From contig NZ_UIHC01000003.1 in NCBI RefSeq assembly GCF_900499075.1, positions 114,513-178,512 on the forward strand: 64,000 bases of DNA, in the 5' to 3' direction. Below are positions 35,173-43,052 of this stretch, in pieces. Made by a program: the position numbers and the translations under genes. How positions within the stretch are numbered: the stretch's first letter is position 1; every line of letters begins with the position of its first letter. Origin of the DNA: Roseinatronobacter ekhonensis (GTDB lineage: Bacteria > Pseudomonadota > Alphaproteobacteria > Rhodobacterales > Rhodobacteraceae). Under the pieces are notes generated by a model, which was given only the letters and a program-made list of their open reading frames with translations, had not been told where the DNA came from and searched no databases.

Positions 35173-35345
35173 CCCTATCCGCACTCTCCCGCGTGACTGT
35201 TGGTGCTTTGGCCGTGTGCCTGATCGGCCTCGTCCTTGCGGTTGATCTGGCGCGCAGCGGTGCGCCCGACCTGTTCACCGCGCCCCCTGCGATTGCGCTC
35301 GGGTCAGGACAGGCCCCGACCGGCGCGCATTGCACGGCGCAATAA
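35169..35345 (+). CDS. 58-residue membrane protein coupled to the YeeE transporter
   Basis: This protein has one hydrophobic segment (VTVGALAVCLIGLVLAVDLA) with Cys17, then a periplasmic-looking tail that ends TGAHCTAQ with Cys55. ATG at 35169 overlaps the YeeE stop by four bases, so it is translationally coupled. I know no named family. It could be an accessory subunit that hands sulfur to or from the transporter cysteines. No ribosome binding site other than the coupling is seen. Confidence 0.7.
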   Translation: MTLSALSRVTVGALAVCLIGLVLAVDLARSGAPDLFTAPPAIALGSGQAPTGAHCTAQ

Positions 35346-35389
35346 CCACGCAATCATATCAATAGGCTTGGACCGATAGTCGCGCGGGG

Positions 35390-35896
35390 TCAGTCGAACA
35401 CCTCGCCGGACTCAACACCCCAAAGCGCTGCACGCGGCAGCCAGCCTTGCAGGTCGTCTATGTCAATCTGGCACCACCCCGACTCGCAGCTTTGAAGGCT
35501 GCCGATCACCCCGCGCTCCAGCAGTGCAAGTTCGCGCGCGTCCGCATCCGGCTGGGCACGCAACGCGGTCATATCGGTGTTTATCAGCGCGGTCCGGACA
35601 CCGGACAGAAGCGCATAGTGCATCCAGCCGCCCTGCCCGTCCATATCCTCGACCCGCCGCCAGTGTTCGAATTCCGCCGTCACCCTTAACGGCAGGTCGC
35701 GCCGTTTATAAACCCAGTCTATCCGGTGCGACAGGTCGGGGCCACGGCGGGCATTCCCTTCGCCAGCCTTGAGCGAGACGAAACGCGGCAAGGGCAGGTT
35801 CGTGACCGGCCCGCGCTGTTGTGCCAGCGACATCACCGGCAAAAGTATCGCCGCAACCGCCGCCGCCGTCATCGCGCGGATTCTGATTGTCTTCAT
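35390..35896 (-). CDS. Secreted SH3-domain protein
   Basis: The 168-residue protein has a signal peptide (RIRAMTAAAVAAILLPVMSLAQ). Two SH3-like parts follow: FVSLKAGEGNARRGPDLSHRIDWVY with WYKR-type residues, and MTALRAQPDADARELALLERGVIG with GWCQIDIDDLQGWLPR (key residues given). It probably binds the cell wall. ATG at 35896 is chosen; the frame out to 36229 overlaps the divergent dehydrogenase gene. It resembles the general plan of the protein at 9974-10582 but is not a close copy. Confidence 0.78.
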   Translation of the reverse strand: MKTIRIRAMTAAAVAAILLPVMSLAQQRGPVTNLPLPRFVSLKAGEGNARRGPDLSHRIDWVYKRRDLPLRVTAEFEHWRRVEDMDGQGGWMHYALLSGVRTALINTDMTALRAQPDADARELALLERGVIGSLQSCESGWCQIDIDDLQGWLPRAALWGVESGEVFD

Positions 35897-36053
35897 ATGC
35901 CTGCCGACCGGCCCGCATGGGCCAGCCCCTCTGGAAAAACTGCTGTCTGCTCGTGGCCACGCCTGCCGGAATATCAAAGCCGGTCTTGTCGCGCGCGCCG
36001 ATAACAGGCAGTTTGCCACAACAGACCCGACACGCAAGAGATGAGCCCGCATC

Positions 36054-37040
36054 ATGCCGAAATCCCGCCTGAGTGTTGTTGTTACGCGACGCCTGCCCGA
36101 CGCCGTCGAAACCCGCCTGTCAGAGTTGTTCGACCTGCGCCTGAACGAGACCGACAGCCCCATGTCCCGTGACGCCCTGGTGGCGGCGGTGCGGGACTGC
36201 GACGTGCTGGTGCCGACGCTGACCGACAATATTGAAGCGGGATTGCTGGGTCAGGCCGGTGAGCGGTTGAAACTGATCGCAAATTACGGTGCGGGCGTCG
36301 ACCATATCGACGTCGCCACCGCACGGCAGCGCGGCATTCTTGTCAGCAACACCCCCGGCGTGGTCACAGAGGACACAGCCGACATGACCATGGCGCTGAT
36401 GCTGGCGGTCACACGGCAGATACCGGCAGGCTTGGCGCAAATGCAGTCGGGCGATTGGGCGGGCTGGCAGCCAATGGCCAATCTTGGCACGCGAATCGGC
36501 GGCAAACGGCTGGGTATTCTGGGCATGGGGCGGATCGGTCAGGCCGTGGCCCGGCGCGCCCGCGCCTTTGGAATGCAGATCCATTACCACAACCGGCGCC
36601 GGCTTAGGCCAGATGCCGAGGCCGCGCTAGAGGCCACCTATTGGGAAAGCCTTGACCAGATGGTCGCCCGGATGGATGTGATTTCCGTGAACTGTCCGCA
36701 TACGCCCGCGACCTTTCACCTGCTCAACGCGCGGCGGCTGAAACTGCTCAAGCCATCGGCGATCATCGTCAACACCTCGCGCGGAGAGGTGGTGGACGAG
36801 AACGCGCTGACCCGCGGCCTGCGCGCCGGAGAGATCGCCGGGGCCGGGCTGGACGTGTTCGAACGCGGACGCCAGATCAATCCCCGCTTGCGCGAATTGC
36901 CCAATGTGGTCCTGTTGCCGCATATGGGATCGGCCACGCGCGAGGGGCGCGCGGAGATGGGCGAAAAGGTCATCATCAACATAAAGACCTTTGCCGATGG
37001 CCACCGCCCCCCCGATCTGGTTCTGCCGTCCATGCTGTAA
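36054..37040 (+). CDS. D-2-hydroxyacid dehydrogenase, glyoxylate/hydroxypyruvate reductase type
   Basis: The 328-residue NAD(P)-dependent enzyme shows the dinucleotide site LGILGMGRIGQAVARRARAFG at about residues 155-175 (key residues GMGRIG). The catalytic set is Arg in NTSRGEVVDE, Glu in the following helix, and His in LPHMGSATREGR. It reduces glyoxylate or hydroxypyruvate, or oxidises D-glycerate. The gene starts 157 bases from the divergent SH3 gene. Confidence 0.88.
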   Translation: MPKSRLSVVVTRRLPDAVETRLSELFDLRLNETDSPMSRDALVAAVRDCDVLVPTLTDNIEAGLLGQAGERLKLIANYGAGVDHIDVATARQRGILVSNTPGVVTEDTADMTMALMLAVTRQIPAGLAQMQSGDWAGWQPMANLGTRIGGKRLGILGMGRIGQAVARRARAFGMQIHYHNRRRLRPDAEAALEATYWESLDQMVARMDVISVNCPHTPATFHLLNARRLKLLKPSAIIVNTSRGEVVDENALTRGLRAGEIAGAGLDVFERGRQINPRLRELPNVVLLPHMGSATREGRAEMGEKVIINIKTFADGHRPPDLVLPSML

Positions 37041-37045
37041 GCGGC

Positions 37046-37073
37046 ACCGCGCCTATATCACCGCGCCTATATC
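37046..37073. repeat. Perfect 14-bp tandem duplication
   Basis: ACCGCGCCTATATC occurs twice in tandem (37046-37059 and 37060-37073) directly after the dehydrogenase stop. The second copy carries the stop codon of the convergent gene at 37067-37417. The shift of 14 bases is not in frame, so it looks like a recent slippage or duplication. Confidence 0.9.
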
Positions 37074-37417
37074 AACGACAGCCGTTCAACCGCCACGGGG
37101 TCGGGATAGGGACGGTAGAGGCCCACTTCTGCCCGGTCGATCATGCCATGCATTTGCGTATAGCTGCGCAGCGCATCATGATCGCCCTCTTCCAGATGGG
37201 CAAAAGCGCGGTCCATCTGCGCCATATCCACAAACTCCACCACGAGCATGAAATCGCCGAACCCGGCCCCGGCCAAACGCAACTTGCGCCGCGACAAATG
37301 CCAGCGCGCGACCTTGCCCGCGGTCTGCAACAGCCCGAACCACGTCGAAACCGCCTGCGCAAAGGCAAGTTCATTCGCGTTCGGCTTCAGATCTATTATG
37401 CAATGATAACTGGTCAT
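37067..37417 (-). CDS. Conserved hypothetical protein, possible DUF6614 family
   Basis: This 116-residue cytoplasmic protein begins MTSYHCIIDLKPNANELAFA and has a helix-rich ferredoxin-like look. It has FMLVVEFVDMAQMDRAFAHL in the centre and a proline-rich end (LYRPYPDPVAVERLS). I recall similar short proteins in roseobacters filed as DUF6614, but I cannot confirm this here. No function is known. The tandem duplication described above spans its stop codon. Confidence 0.65.
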   Translation of the reverse strand: MTSYHCIIDLKPNANELAFAQAVSTWFGLLQTAGKVARWHLSRRKLRLAGAGFGDFMLVVEFVDMAQMDRAFAHLEEGDHDALRSYTQMHGMIDRAEVGLYRPYPDPVAVERLSLI

Positions 37418-37475
37418 CTTGTCCCGCGCAGCGCCTGTTCCGACACCAGCTTAGGCCGGATGCATGAACAAGTGC

Positions 37476-37931
37476 TTAATCGCGCAGGCTCGCCAGCCAC
37501 AGCCCCGCCAGCGCAAATGACAGCACCGCGTTCCAACTGGCCATCGACAGGCCCATCAGCTCCCACGGCACCTCGTCGCAGCGGACCACCGGCGCAGCCA
37601 TGATCTGGTCCAGCAATTCTTGCGCGCTCATCCCCGACAGGTCGCCGCCGGATGTGCAACTGGACGGGCCCTCCCACCAGCGCCGTTCTACGCCGGTGTG
37701 GTAAACCCCGATCGCCCCTGACCCCGCCGCGCCAAGCGCGCCCAGAAGCGCCCATGGCCCGGGCAGCACCAGCCCCGCGCCTGCCACCAGTGCGACCAAA
37801 TGCGGCCAGCGCTGCCAGATGCACAAGGCGCAAGGCGCCATTCCGCCAATATACTGGAACGCAAGCGCCCCCAGCAACAACCCGGCCGAACCGGTCAGCG
37901 CCAAAAGCTGTAACTGTCGTGATCTGCTCAC
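37476..37931 (-). CDS. dsbB: Disulfide bond formation protein B
   Basis: The 151-residue inner-membrane protein has four hydrophobic segments and the two redox pairs of DsbB. The first is CALC (Cys34, Cys37) near the first periplasmic loop, and the second pair is Cys92 and Cys118 in the large loop (SSCTSGGDLSG, VVRCDEVPWE). It re-oxidises DsbA and passes electrons to quinones. No dsbA is near. Its start overlaps the stop of the DedA-like gene upstream by four bases (37928-37931), so the two are translationally coupled. Confidence 0.93.
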   Translation of the reverse strand: MSRSRQLQLLALTGSAGLLLGALAFQYIGGMAPCALCIWQRWPHLVALVAGAGLVLPGPWALLGALGAAGSGAIGVYHTGVERRWWEGPSSCTSGGDLSGMSAQELLDQIMAAPVVRCDEVPWELMGLSMASWNAVLSFALAGLWLASLRD

Positions 37932-38506
37932 AGATACCTCACCGCGTAGAACCCGCCGATCAGCAACACCACGAAGACGATGAAGACAAGCCCCAGCCGC
38001 CGCTCGATAAAATCACGAATCGGTGCGCCGAATTTCCACAACAGGGCGGCGACAATGAAAAAGCGCAGAGCGCGCGCCACAATGGAGGCGACGATGAACA
38101 CCGGCAACGACAACGCGGTCGCCCCCGACAGGATGGTGATAACCTTGTACGGGAAAGGCGTGACGCCCGCGATCAGCACGGCCCAAGCGCCCCATTCAGC
38201 ATAACGCGCGGAAAACTCTGCGAAATACGCGTCCTTGCCGTAAAACTCCAACACCGGACGGCCCACCAGTTCGAACGCGCCAGCGCCAATCCAGTAGCCC
38301 AAAAGCCCACCCGCGACAGAGGCCACGGTCGCTATTGCGGCAATCAGGAACGCCCTTGAGGGTCGCGCGATGATCATCGGGATCATCAACACATCGGGCG
38401 GGATGGGAAACACAGAGGATTCGATGAAGGCGACAAATGCCAACACCCATAAAGCGTGGCGATGACTGGCCATTGCCAAGCACCAGTCATATAGTGATTT
38501 CAGCAC
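37928..38506 (-). CDS. DedA/YqaA-like VTT-domain membrane protein
   Basis: This 192-residue protein has five to six hydrophobic segments with the SNARE-associated (VTT) motif, for example SSVFPIPPDVLMIPMIIARP and GVTPFPYKVITILSGAT (described by key residues). Relatives act in lipid scrambling and envelope integrity. The start is GTG at 38506, with GAAGGG eight bases upstream. That site overlaps the end of dispersed repeat copy 5. It is followed by dsbB with a four-base overlap. Confidence 0.85.
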   Translation of the reverse strand: MLKSLYDWCLAMASHRHALWVLAFVAFIESSVFPIPPDVLMIPMIIARPSRAFLIAAIATVASVAGGLLGYWIGAGAFELVGRPVLEFYGKDAYFAEFSARYAEWGAWAVLIAGVTPFPYKVITILSGATALSLPVFIVASIVARALRFFIVAALLWKFGAPIRDFIERRLGLVFIVFVVLLIGGFYAVRYL

Positions 38507-38515
38507 CTTGCGGAC

Positions 38516-38541
38516 CCTTCTTCATCTTGCTCAAAATACTC
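38516..38541 (-). repeat. Short dispersed intergenic repeat, copy 5
   Basis: On the minus strand this copy is GGAGTATTTT, then GAGCAAGATGAA and AAGGG at the end. It lies between the stop of the auxiliary lipoprotein gene and the DedA-like gene start, and its 3' end supplies the GAAGGG ribosome binding site. Confidence 0.65.
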
Positions 38542-38564
38542 CGGGGTCCGGGGCAGCGCCCCGG

Positions 38565-39197
38565 TTATGACGCCGGCAGTGTCACGCCCATCACCTGCAA
38601 TCCCCAGCGCACGATATCGGCCAGGACCGTGTCTGACGCCGTGTTGAACCCGTTGACAAGCGCCAGTGTTTCCGTGCCCTCGACCGGCACCGCGGCAGAA
38701 AAGACCTGCCGCGCCATCACCCGCGCGTCACTTTCGCGCACCATCCGCGCGGTCAGGCGCAGCCGGATCGTTGCGGCCTCTTCGCCGACCAGTTCGGCCT
38801 GAAAATCGGTGATCTCACTGATCAGGGCAAAATCGCCCACCGCACCCAGCGGGCGACGTCCGACATAGGACAACGCGCCGGTATCCTCGAACGCGCGCAG
38901 GGCCATGGTTTGCCACATTGCGGGCAATTCAGAGGCCCAGCGACCATCGGGCAGATACAGCGATTGCACGGCATTGGGCTTGACCAGAATGCGGTCCGTA
39001 TCCAGTGCGCCAGAGGTCGTCGGTGGCTCTACGCTCAGCGCGCGCGACAGGCTGCGCGTGGCTTGCGGCAAGCCCGATGGCGCGCGCAATTCGTAAGCAT
39101 CCAGCGGCGTTGATGCCTTGTTCAGCGCGGATATCGCACCGCAGCCAGAAATCAATAAAATACTTGAAAATACAATGGCTAGACGGGCAAACTTCAT
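38565..39197 (-). CDS. ABC-type transport auxiliary lipoprotein
   Basis: The 210-residue protein starts with a lipoprotein signal (IVFSSILLISGCGAISAL, lipobox ISGC at about residues 16-19). It then has the beta-rich domain of the PqiC/YmbA type, which includes YELRAPSGLP and RILVKPNAVQSLYLPDGRWAS (key residues). It is probably the outer-membrane-facing partner of the MCE protein upstream, with which it overlaps by four bases. It belongs to the mla/pqi-like operon ending here. Confidence 0.85.
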   Translation of the reverse strand: MKFARLAIVFSSILLISGCGAISALNKASTPLDAYELRAPSGLPQATRSLSRALSVEPPTTSGALDTDRILVKPNAVQSLYLPDGRWASELPAMWQTMALRAFEDTGALSYVGRRPLGAVGDFALISEITDFQAELVGEEAATIRLRLTARMVRESDARVMARQVFSAAVPVEGTETLALVNGFNTASDTVLADIVRWGLQVMGVTLPAS

Positions 39198-40906
39198 CTT
39201 CTGAACTCCGGTGTCTGGCTGTTGAGAAGCAAGCGCGCAGGATCGCTTTCCAGCTTGCGCGTCAGCCCGTCAAGATTGGCGATCAACCCGCGCGCTTCGC
39301 GGGCAAGTTGCGTAATGTTGGGCAGACCCGCGGAGGTGAAATCGCGCACCGGACCGGCGCTGTCACGCACCACTTGGCCCAGATCGTCAAAGGTGCGCGC
39401 AGCGCTTTCGGCGGTGGCGCGCAGCTCTGCCGTGACGGCGGGAATATCGGCAGAGACCGCATCCACCGCGGCACCCAGCCGGTCCAGCACATCGCGCAGA
39501 TCGGTGGTGATTGCGGCAACATCTTCGTTGATGACCCTGTCAGCACCGATAAAGGCGCGCTCGGCAGCTTCCAACGCGCCCTCGCCCGTGTCCAGCGCGC
39601 GGTTGATCGCTTCGAGCGTGGCGTTGGCATTCCCGAAGGTTTCAGTCACTTGGTCAAGCGTTTGCAGGCCGGACGTGCTGAGCGCGTCGATGTTGCCCGA
39701 CACGTTGCTAAGGTCTTTTCCGACCGTATCCACGACCGTGCGGACCTCTGCGGTGGCGGCGCGGATATCGGCCATGATGACCGGAAGATCGGTTTCCGCA
39801 ATCGTCGCCACGCTATCGGCCGCGACCGTTGCGCGCGCGACCATCTCGCGGGCCTCAGTGACCAGAAGCGTGCCTTCTCCGCTGACCAGCGTTTCCACGC
39901 TGTCGGACATTTGCTCTACCGATTGCAGCGTGGTTTCCGCGCGCACCAGAAGCGGCTCTAGCAGCGCCAATGCGGGATCAAGCGCTTCCATCCGTTCTGT
40001 GGTCGCCCGGCCTGTGCGCGACAGGTCGGCGAACATGGTCGTTGCCTCTTGGCTGGCGGTTTCCAATTCCCCGCGCAGGGCCGTGGCATCGTCCCGCAGC
40101 TGTGCGACCATTTCGGTAAGATCACGGGCCACAAACTGATCTACGGTTTCCAACGTTTGTGTCCCGGTCTCGAACGCGATGCGGGCGTTGGTCGCAACCA
40201 AAGCACCCTCATCGACGGCAAATTGCAGGCTTTCCAATGTTGTTTCGGCCTGTAGCAGGATCGGCTCAAGATTATCTGCAAATTCTGCAAAGGTCACGGT
40301 CGCGGCTTGAACCGTGTCGGTAAACCCTGCGAAACTGTCTAGTGCGCGCGAAATCTCGCCCGATGATGTCTCTAGGTTTATCAATATATTCTGGACCCTT
40401 GAGCGGTTTTCCTCGCCCAAAAGCTGGTTGACCTGTTCGACAACCTGCAAGGCTTCGTCCAGAATGCGCGGCGCACCTTCGGTGAGCGACTGAATGGTCG
40501 AGCGCCCCGCTTGCAGTTCGGGCACATCCTCGCGGTTGTTGATGAGCGGCGCATCGGGGCTGCCAGCCGACAGCGCGATATAGGACACACCGGTAATGCC
40601 GGAGCTGTCGACCACGGCGACGGTATCGGCGCGCACCGGCGCATCGCGCTGCACTTCCAGCGAGACCAAGACAGTGCCATCCTGATCGGGCGACAGGCGA
40701 ATATCGGTCACGCGCCCTACGGGCAGACCGGCAAAGCGCACATCCGCAGCGGGCGACAGTCCGGAAACGCTGTCGAATCGGACGTCGTAATAGGCATATT
40801 GCTGGTCGAACTGGACCTTGCCAAAGGCTAGGAAAAAGCCCATCACACCGAAAAAGCCCAGCAGTGCGAACACCCCGATCAGAACATAATTTGCCTTGGT
40901 TTCCAT
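39194..40906 (-). CDS. MCE-domain lipid transport protein with long coiled coil
   Basis: The 570-residue protein has an N-terminal anchor (YVLIGVFALLGFFGVMGFFLAFG), one MCE/MlaD domain (about residues 40-120, YDVRFDSVSGLSPAADVRFAG) and then about 400 residues of heptad-like helix. This is much longer than E. coli MlaD (183 residues) and points to a tube or bridge across the periplasm, as in PqiB or YebT, though with only one MCE domain. It sits between the auxiliary lipoprotein and the ABC ATPase in a tightly spaced operon. Confidence 0.88.
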   Translation of the reverse strand: METKANYVLIGVFALLGFFGVMGFFLAFGKVQFDQQYAYYDVRFDSVSGLSPAADVRFAGLPVGRVTDIRLSPDQDGTVLVSLEVQRDAPVRADTVAVVDSSGITGVSYIALSAGSPDAPLINNREDVPELQAGRSTIQSLTEGAPRILDEALQVVEQVNQLLGEENRSRVQNILINLETSSGEISRALDSFAGFTDTVQAATVTFAEFADNLEPILLQAETTLESLQFAVDEGALVATNARIAFETGTQTLETVDQFVARDLTEMVAQLRDDATALRGELETASQEATTMFADLSRTGRATTERMEALDPALALLEPLLVRAETTLQSVEQMSDSVETLVSGEGTLLVTEAREMVARATVAADSVATIAETDLPVIMADIRAATAEVRTVVDTVGKDLSNVSGNIDALSTSGLQTLDQVTETFGNANATLEAINRALDTGEGALEAAERAFIGADRVINEDVAAITTDLRDVLDRLGAAVDAVSADIPAVTAELRATAESAARTFDDLGQVVRDSAGPVRDFTSAGLPNITQLAREARGLIANLDGLTRKLESDPARLLLNSQTPEFRR

Positions 40907-40909
40907 GGG

Positions 40910-41689
40910 TTAGCTGACCTTGTCCTTGGTGGCGATCGCGGCGCGCGCGCGCGGCCCGTGGAAGTATTCATGCACCCATGGGTGGTCGATCTCGAGCATC
41001 TCTTCCATCGTGCCAGTATACTTCACCCGCCGGTCAGCCAAAACCGCGATTCGGTCGCAGCAGGCGTGCAGGCTGTCCAGATCATGCGTGACCATGAACA
41101 CGGTCAGCCCCATTGCGCGGCTAAGTCCGCGGATCAATTCGTCGAAAGCAGAGGCGCCGATCGGGTCCAGCCCCGCCGTGGGTTCGTCCAGAAACACGAT
41201 TTCAGGGTCGAGTGCGAGCGCCCGCGCCAGCCCCGCGCGTTTGCGCATGCCGCCCGACAGTTCCGACGGGTAATTGTCACCCGCCTTGTAGGGCAGGCCC
41301 GACATGGCGATTTTCAGATCGGCCAGTTCGCGGCGCAATCCGGCATCCAGCCCGTCGATCGTGCGCATCGGCACTTCGACATTCTCGCGCACCGTCAGGC
41401 TGGAAAACAGTGCGCCATCCTGAAACATGACGCCCATGCGCTGGTCAATCGCGCGGCGCGCGGTTTCCGAGCAGTTCAGCGCGTCCTGACCGAAAATCTC
41501 TATGCTGCCCGCCTGCGGCGGACGCAGCCCTGCAATGCAGCGCAGCAGCACGGATTTGCCCGTGCCAGAGCCGCCGACCACGCCCAGCACTTCGCCGCGA
41601 TGTACATCGAGGTCGAGATTGTCATGCACCACGTCCGCCCCGAAGGCGTTGCGCAAACCGCGGAGTTTTATGACCACATCGCGTGTCAT
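40910..41689 (-). CDS. ABC transporter ATP-binding protein, MlaF-like
   Basis: The 259-residue ATPase drives the MCE lipid transport system. It has the Walker A GGSGTGKS (about residues 38-45), the signature LSGGMRKRAGLARALALDP and Walker B IVFLDEPTAGLDP. The start ATG shares a base with the stop of the permease (both at 41689), and the MCE gene starts three bases after its own stop. Gene order permease, ATPase, MCE protein, lipoprotein mirrors mla/pqi operons. Confidence 0.93.
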   Translation of the reverse strand: MTRDVVIKLRGLRNAFGADVVHDNLDLDVHRGEVLGVVGGSGTGKSVLLRCIAGLRPPQAGSIEIFGQDALNCSETARRAIDQRMGVMFQDGALFSSLTVRENVEVPMRTIDGLDAGLRRELADLKIAMSGLPYKAGDNYPSELSGGMRKRAGLARALALDPEIVFLDEPTAGLDPIGASAFDELIRGLSRAMGLTVFMVTHDLDSLHACCDRIAVLADRRVKYTGTMEEMLEIDHPWVHEYFHGPRARAAIATKDKVS

Positions 41690-42795
41690 CAGATATCCAT
41701 CATCGCGAAAAAGACGGAAAACAGCGCATCGGCCAGAATAACCGCAAAAATCGCGCGGACCACGGCGGAGGAGGTCTGCGCGCCAAGGCTTTCGGCATTG
41801 CCGCGCACCTGCATACCGGCATGACAGCCGATCACGCCAATGATGATGGCAAAAACCGGCGCTTTGACAAACCCGACAAGCACATGGTTGGTGCCCGTCT
41901 CTTCCAGCAGGCGGGTCAGAAAGACGGCGGGCGAAATACCCAGTTCGATCCAGGACATAAGCGCGCCGCCGAACAGGCCCATGACATTGGCCACCAGCCC
42001 CAGAATGGGCAGCGTGATCAGCAGCGCCAGAATGCGCGGCACAAACAGCACCATGGCCGGATCAATCGCCAAGGTGCGCATGGCGTCGATCTCTTCGCGC
42101 ATCTTCATGGACCCGATTGCGGCGGTAAAGCTGGACGCGGTGCGCCCCGCCACAATGATCGCGGTCAGCAAGATGCCCAGTTCGCGCAGGATCGAGATCG
42201 AAATCAGGTCCACGACGAAGATTTCTGCCCCGAACTGGCGCAACTGCACCGCGCCCTGAAAGGCCAGCACCACACCAATCAGGAACGACATGAGCGATAC
42301 GATGGGAATCGCCCGCCATCCCACCTGATCGGCATGGTGCACCAACGCCGTCATCGGCAACTGACCGGGATGGCGGGCGATGCGGCCCAGACGCGCCAGA
42401 AACAAGCCCAGCATGTCAGTAATTTCTACAAGGAAACCGCCCGCATTGGCGACCATCCGCCCGATCCGTTCCAGGATCTGCGCAGCGGTCAATGGGTGGC
42501 GCGACGGGTCTGGCGGCTGCGGAATGGTCCCCGCCACACGGTCCAGCAGTGCCGCATGGTCGGGGCGCAGACCTGTCAGTTCCAGCGCGCCGGAATGGCT
42601 GTGCAACAAATAGGCCCCGGCCGTGTCCAGCCGTGTAAGCCCTGACAGGTCCAGCGCGCCTTGGGCGCGTGGCAGCTCTGCGGCCAGCGCTGATACGTTG
42701 CGCACCGTCAACACCCCAGACAACCGCCACACGCCGCCATCCCGCTCCAACACGGGAGAGGTTGTCACGGTTTCGGGGTCGGTTGCCACGGTCAA
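41689..42795 (-). CDS. MlaE-like permease with N-terminal STAS-like region
   Basis: The 368-residue protein has an N-terminal soluble part with VWRLSGVLTVRNVSALAAELP and LDLSGLTRLDTAGAYLLHSH, typical of a STAS/MlaB domain. It is then followed by the MlaE permease with five or six hydrophobic segments (GRTASSFTAAIGSMKMREEIDAM, the inter-domain helix). In E. coli MlaB and MlaE are separate. The start is uncertain: TTG at 42795 has AAAGGA six bases upstream, while GTG at 42882 is a longer option. It lies 122 bases after tRNA-Thr on the same strand. Confidence 0.8.
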   Translation of the reverse strand: MTVATDPETVTTSPVLERDGGVWRLSGVLTVRNVSALAAELPRAQGALDLSGLTRLDTAGAYLLHSHSGALELTGLRPDHAALLDRVAGTIPQPPDPSRHPLTAAQILERIGRMVANAGGFLVEITDMLGLFLARLGRIARHPGQLPMTALVHHADQVGWRAIPIVSLMSFLIGVVLAFQGAVQLRQFGAEIFVVDLISISILRELGILLTAIIVAGRTASSFTAAIGSMKMREEIDAMRTLAIDPAMVLFVPRILALLITLPILGLVANVMGLFGGALMSWIELGISPAVFLTRLLEETGTNHVLVGFVKAPVFAIIIGVIGCHAGMQVRGNAESLGAQTSSAVVRAIFAVILADALFSVFFAMMDI

Positions 42796-42916
42796 GACCT
42801 GTCCTTTGCAAAGGGTCCGAGTCGCCCTTGTGTATATAGGGCCAAGCGCCGCGCTGCCATGCCTGCCGCCGCTGTCAGACACGGGCTGCCGGGATTATCC
42901 GCAAATCTGGGCTTCA

Positions 42917-42992
42917 TGGTGCCGGCAGAGGGACTTGAACCCCCGACCTTCGGTTTACAAAACCGCTGCTCTACCAACTGAGCTATGCCGGC
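42917..42992 (-). tRNA. tRNA-Thr (anticodon TGT)
   Basis: The 76-base minus-strand sequence forms a cloverleaf with the acceptor stem GCCGGCA/TGCCGGC and an encoded CCA end. The anticodon stem GCGGT/ACCGA encloses TTTGTAA with anticodon TGT, and the T arm has GGTTCAAGTCC. It reads ACA and possibly other ACN codons. Pair 27-43 is a G-A mismatch. Confidence 0.95.
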
Positions 42993-43052
42993 GTGGGGCG
43001 GGATTTAGCCCAAAGGCTGCGCGGGCGCAATCGGGGATCGCAAGCGCAATGG

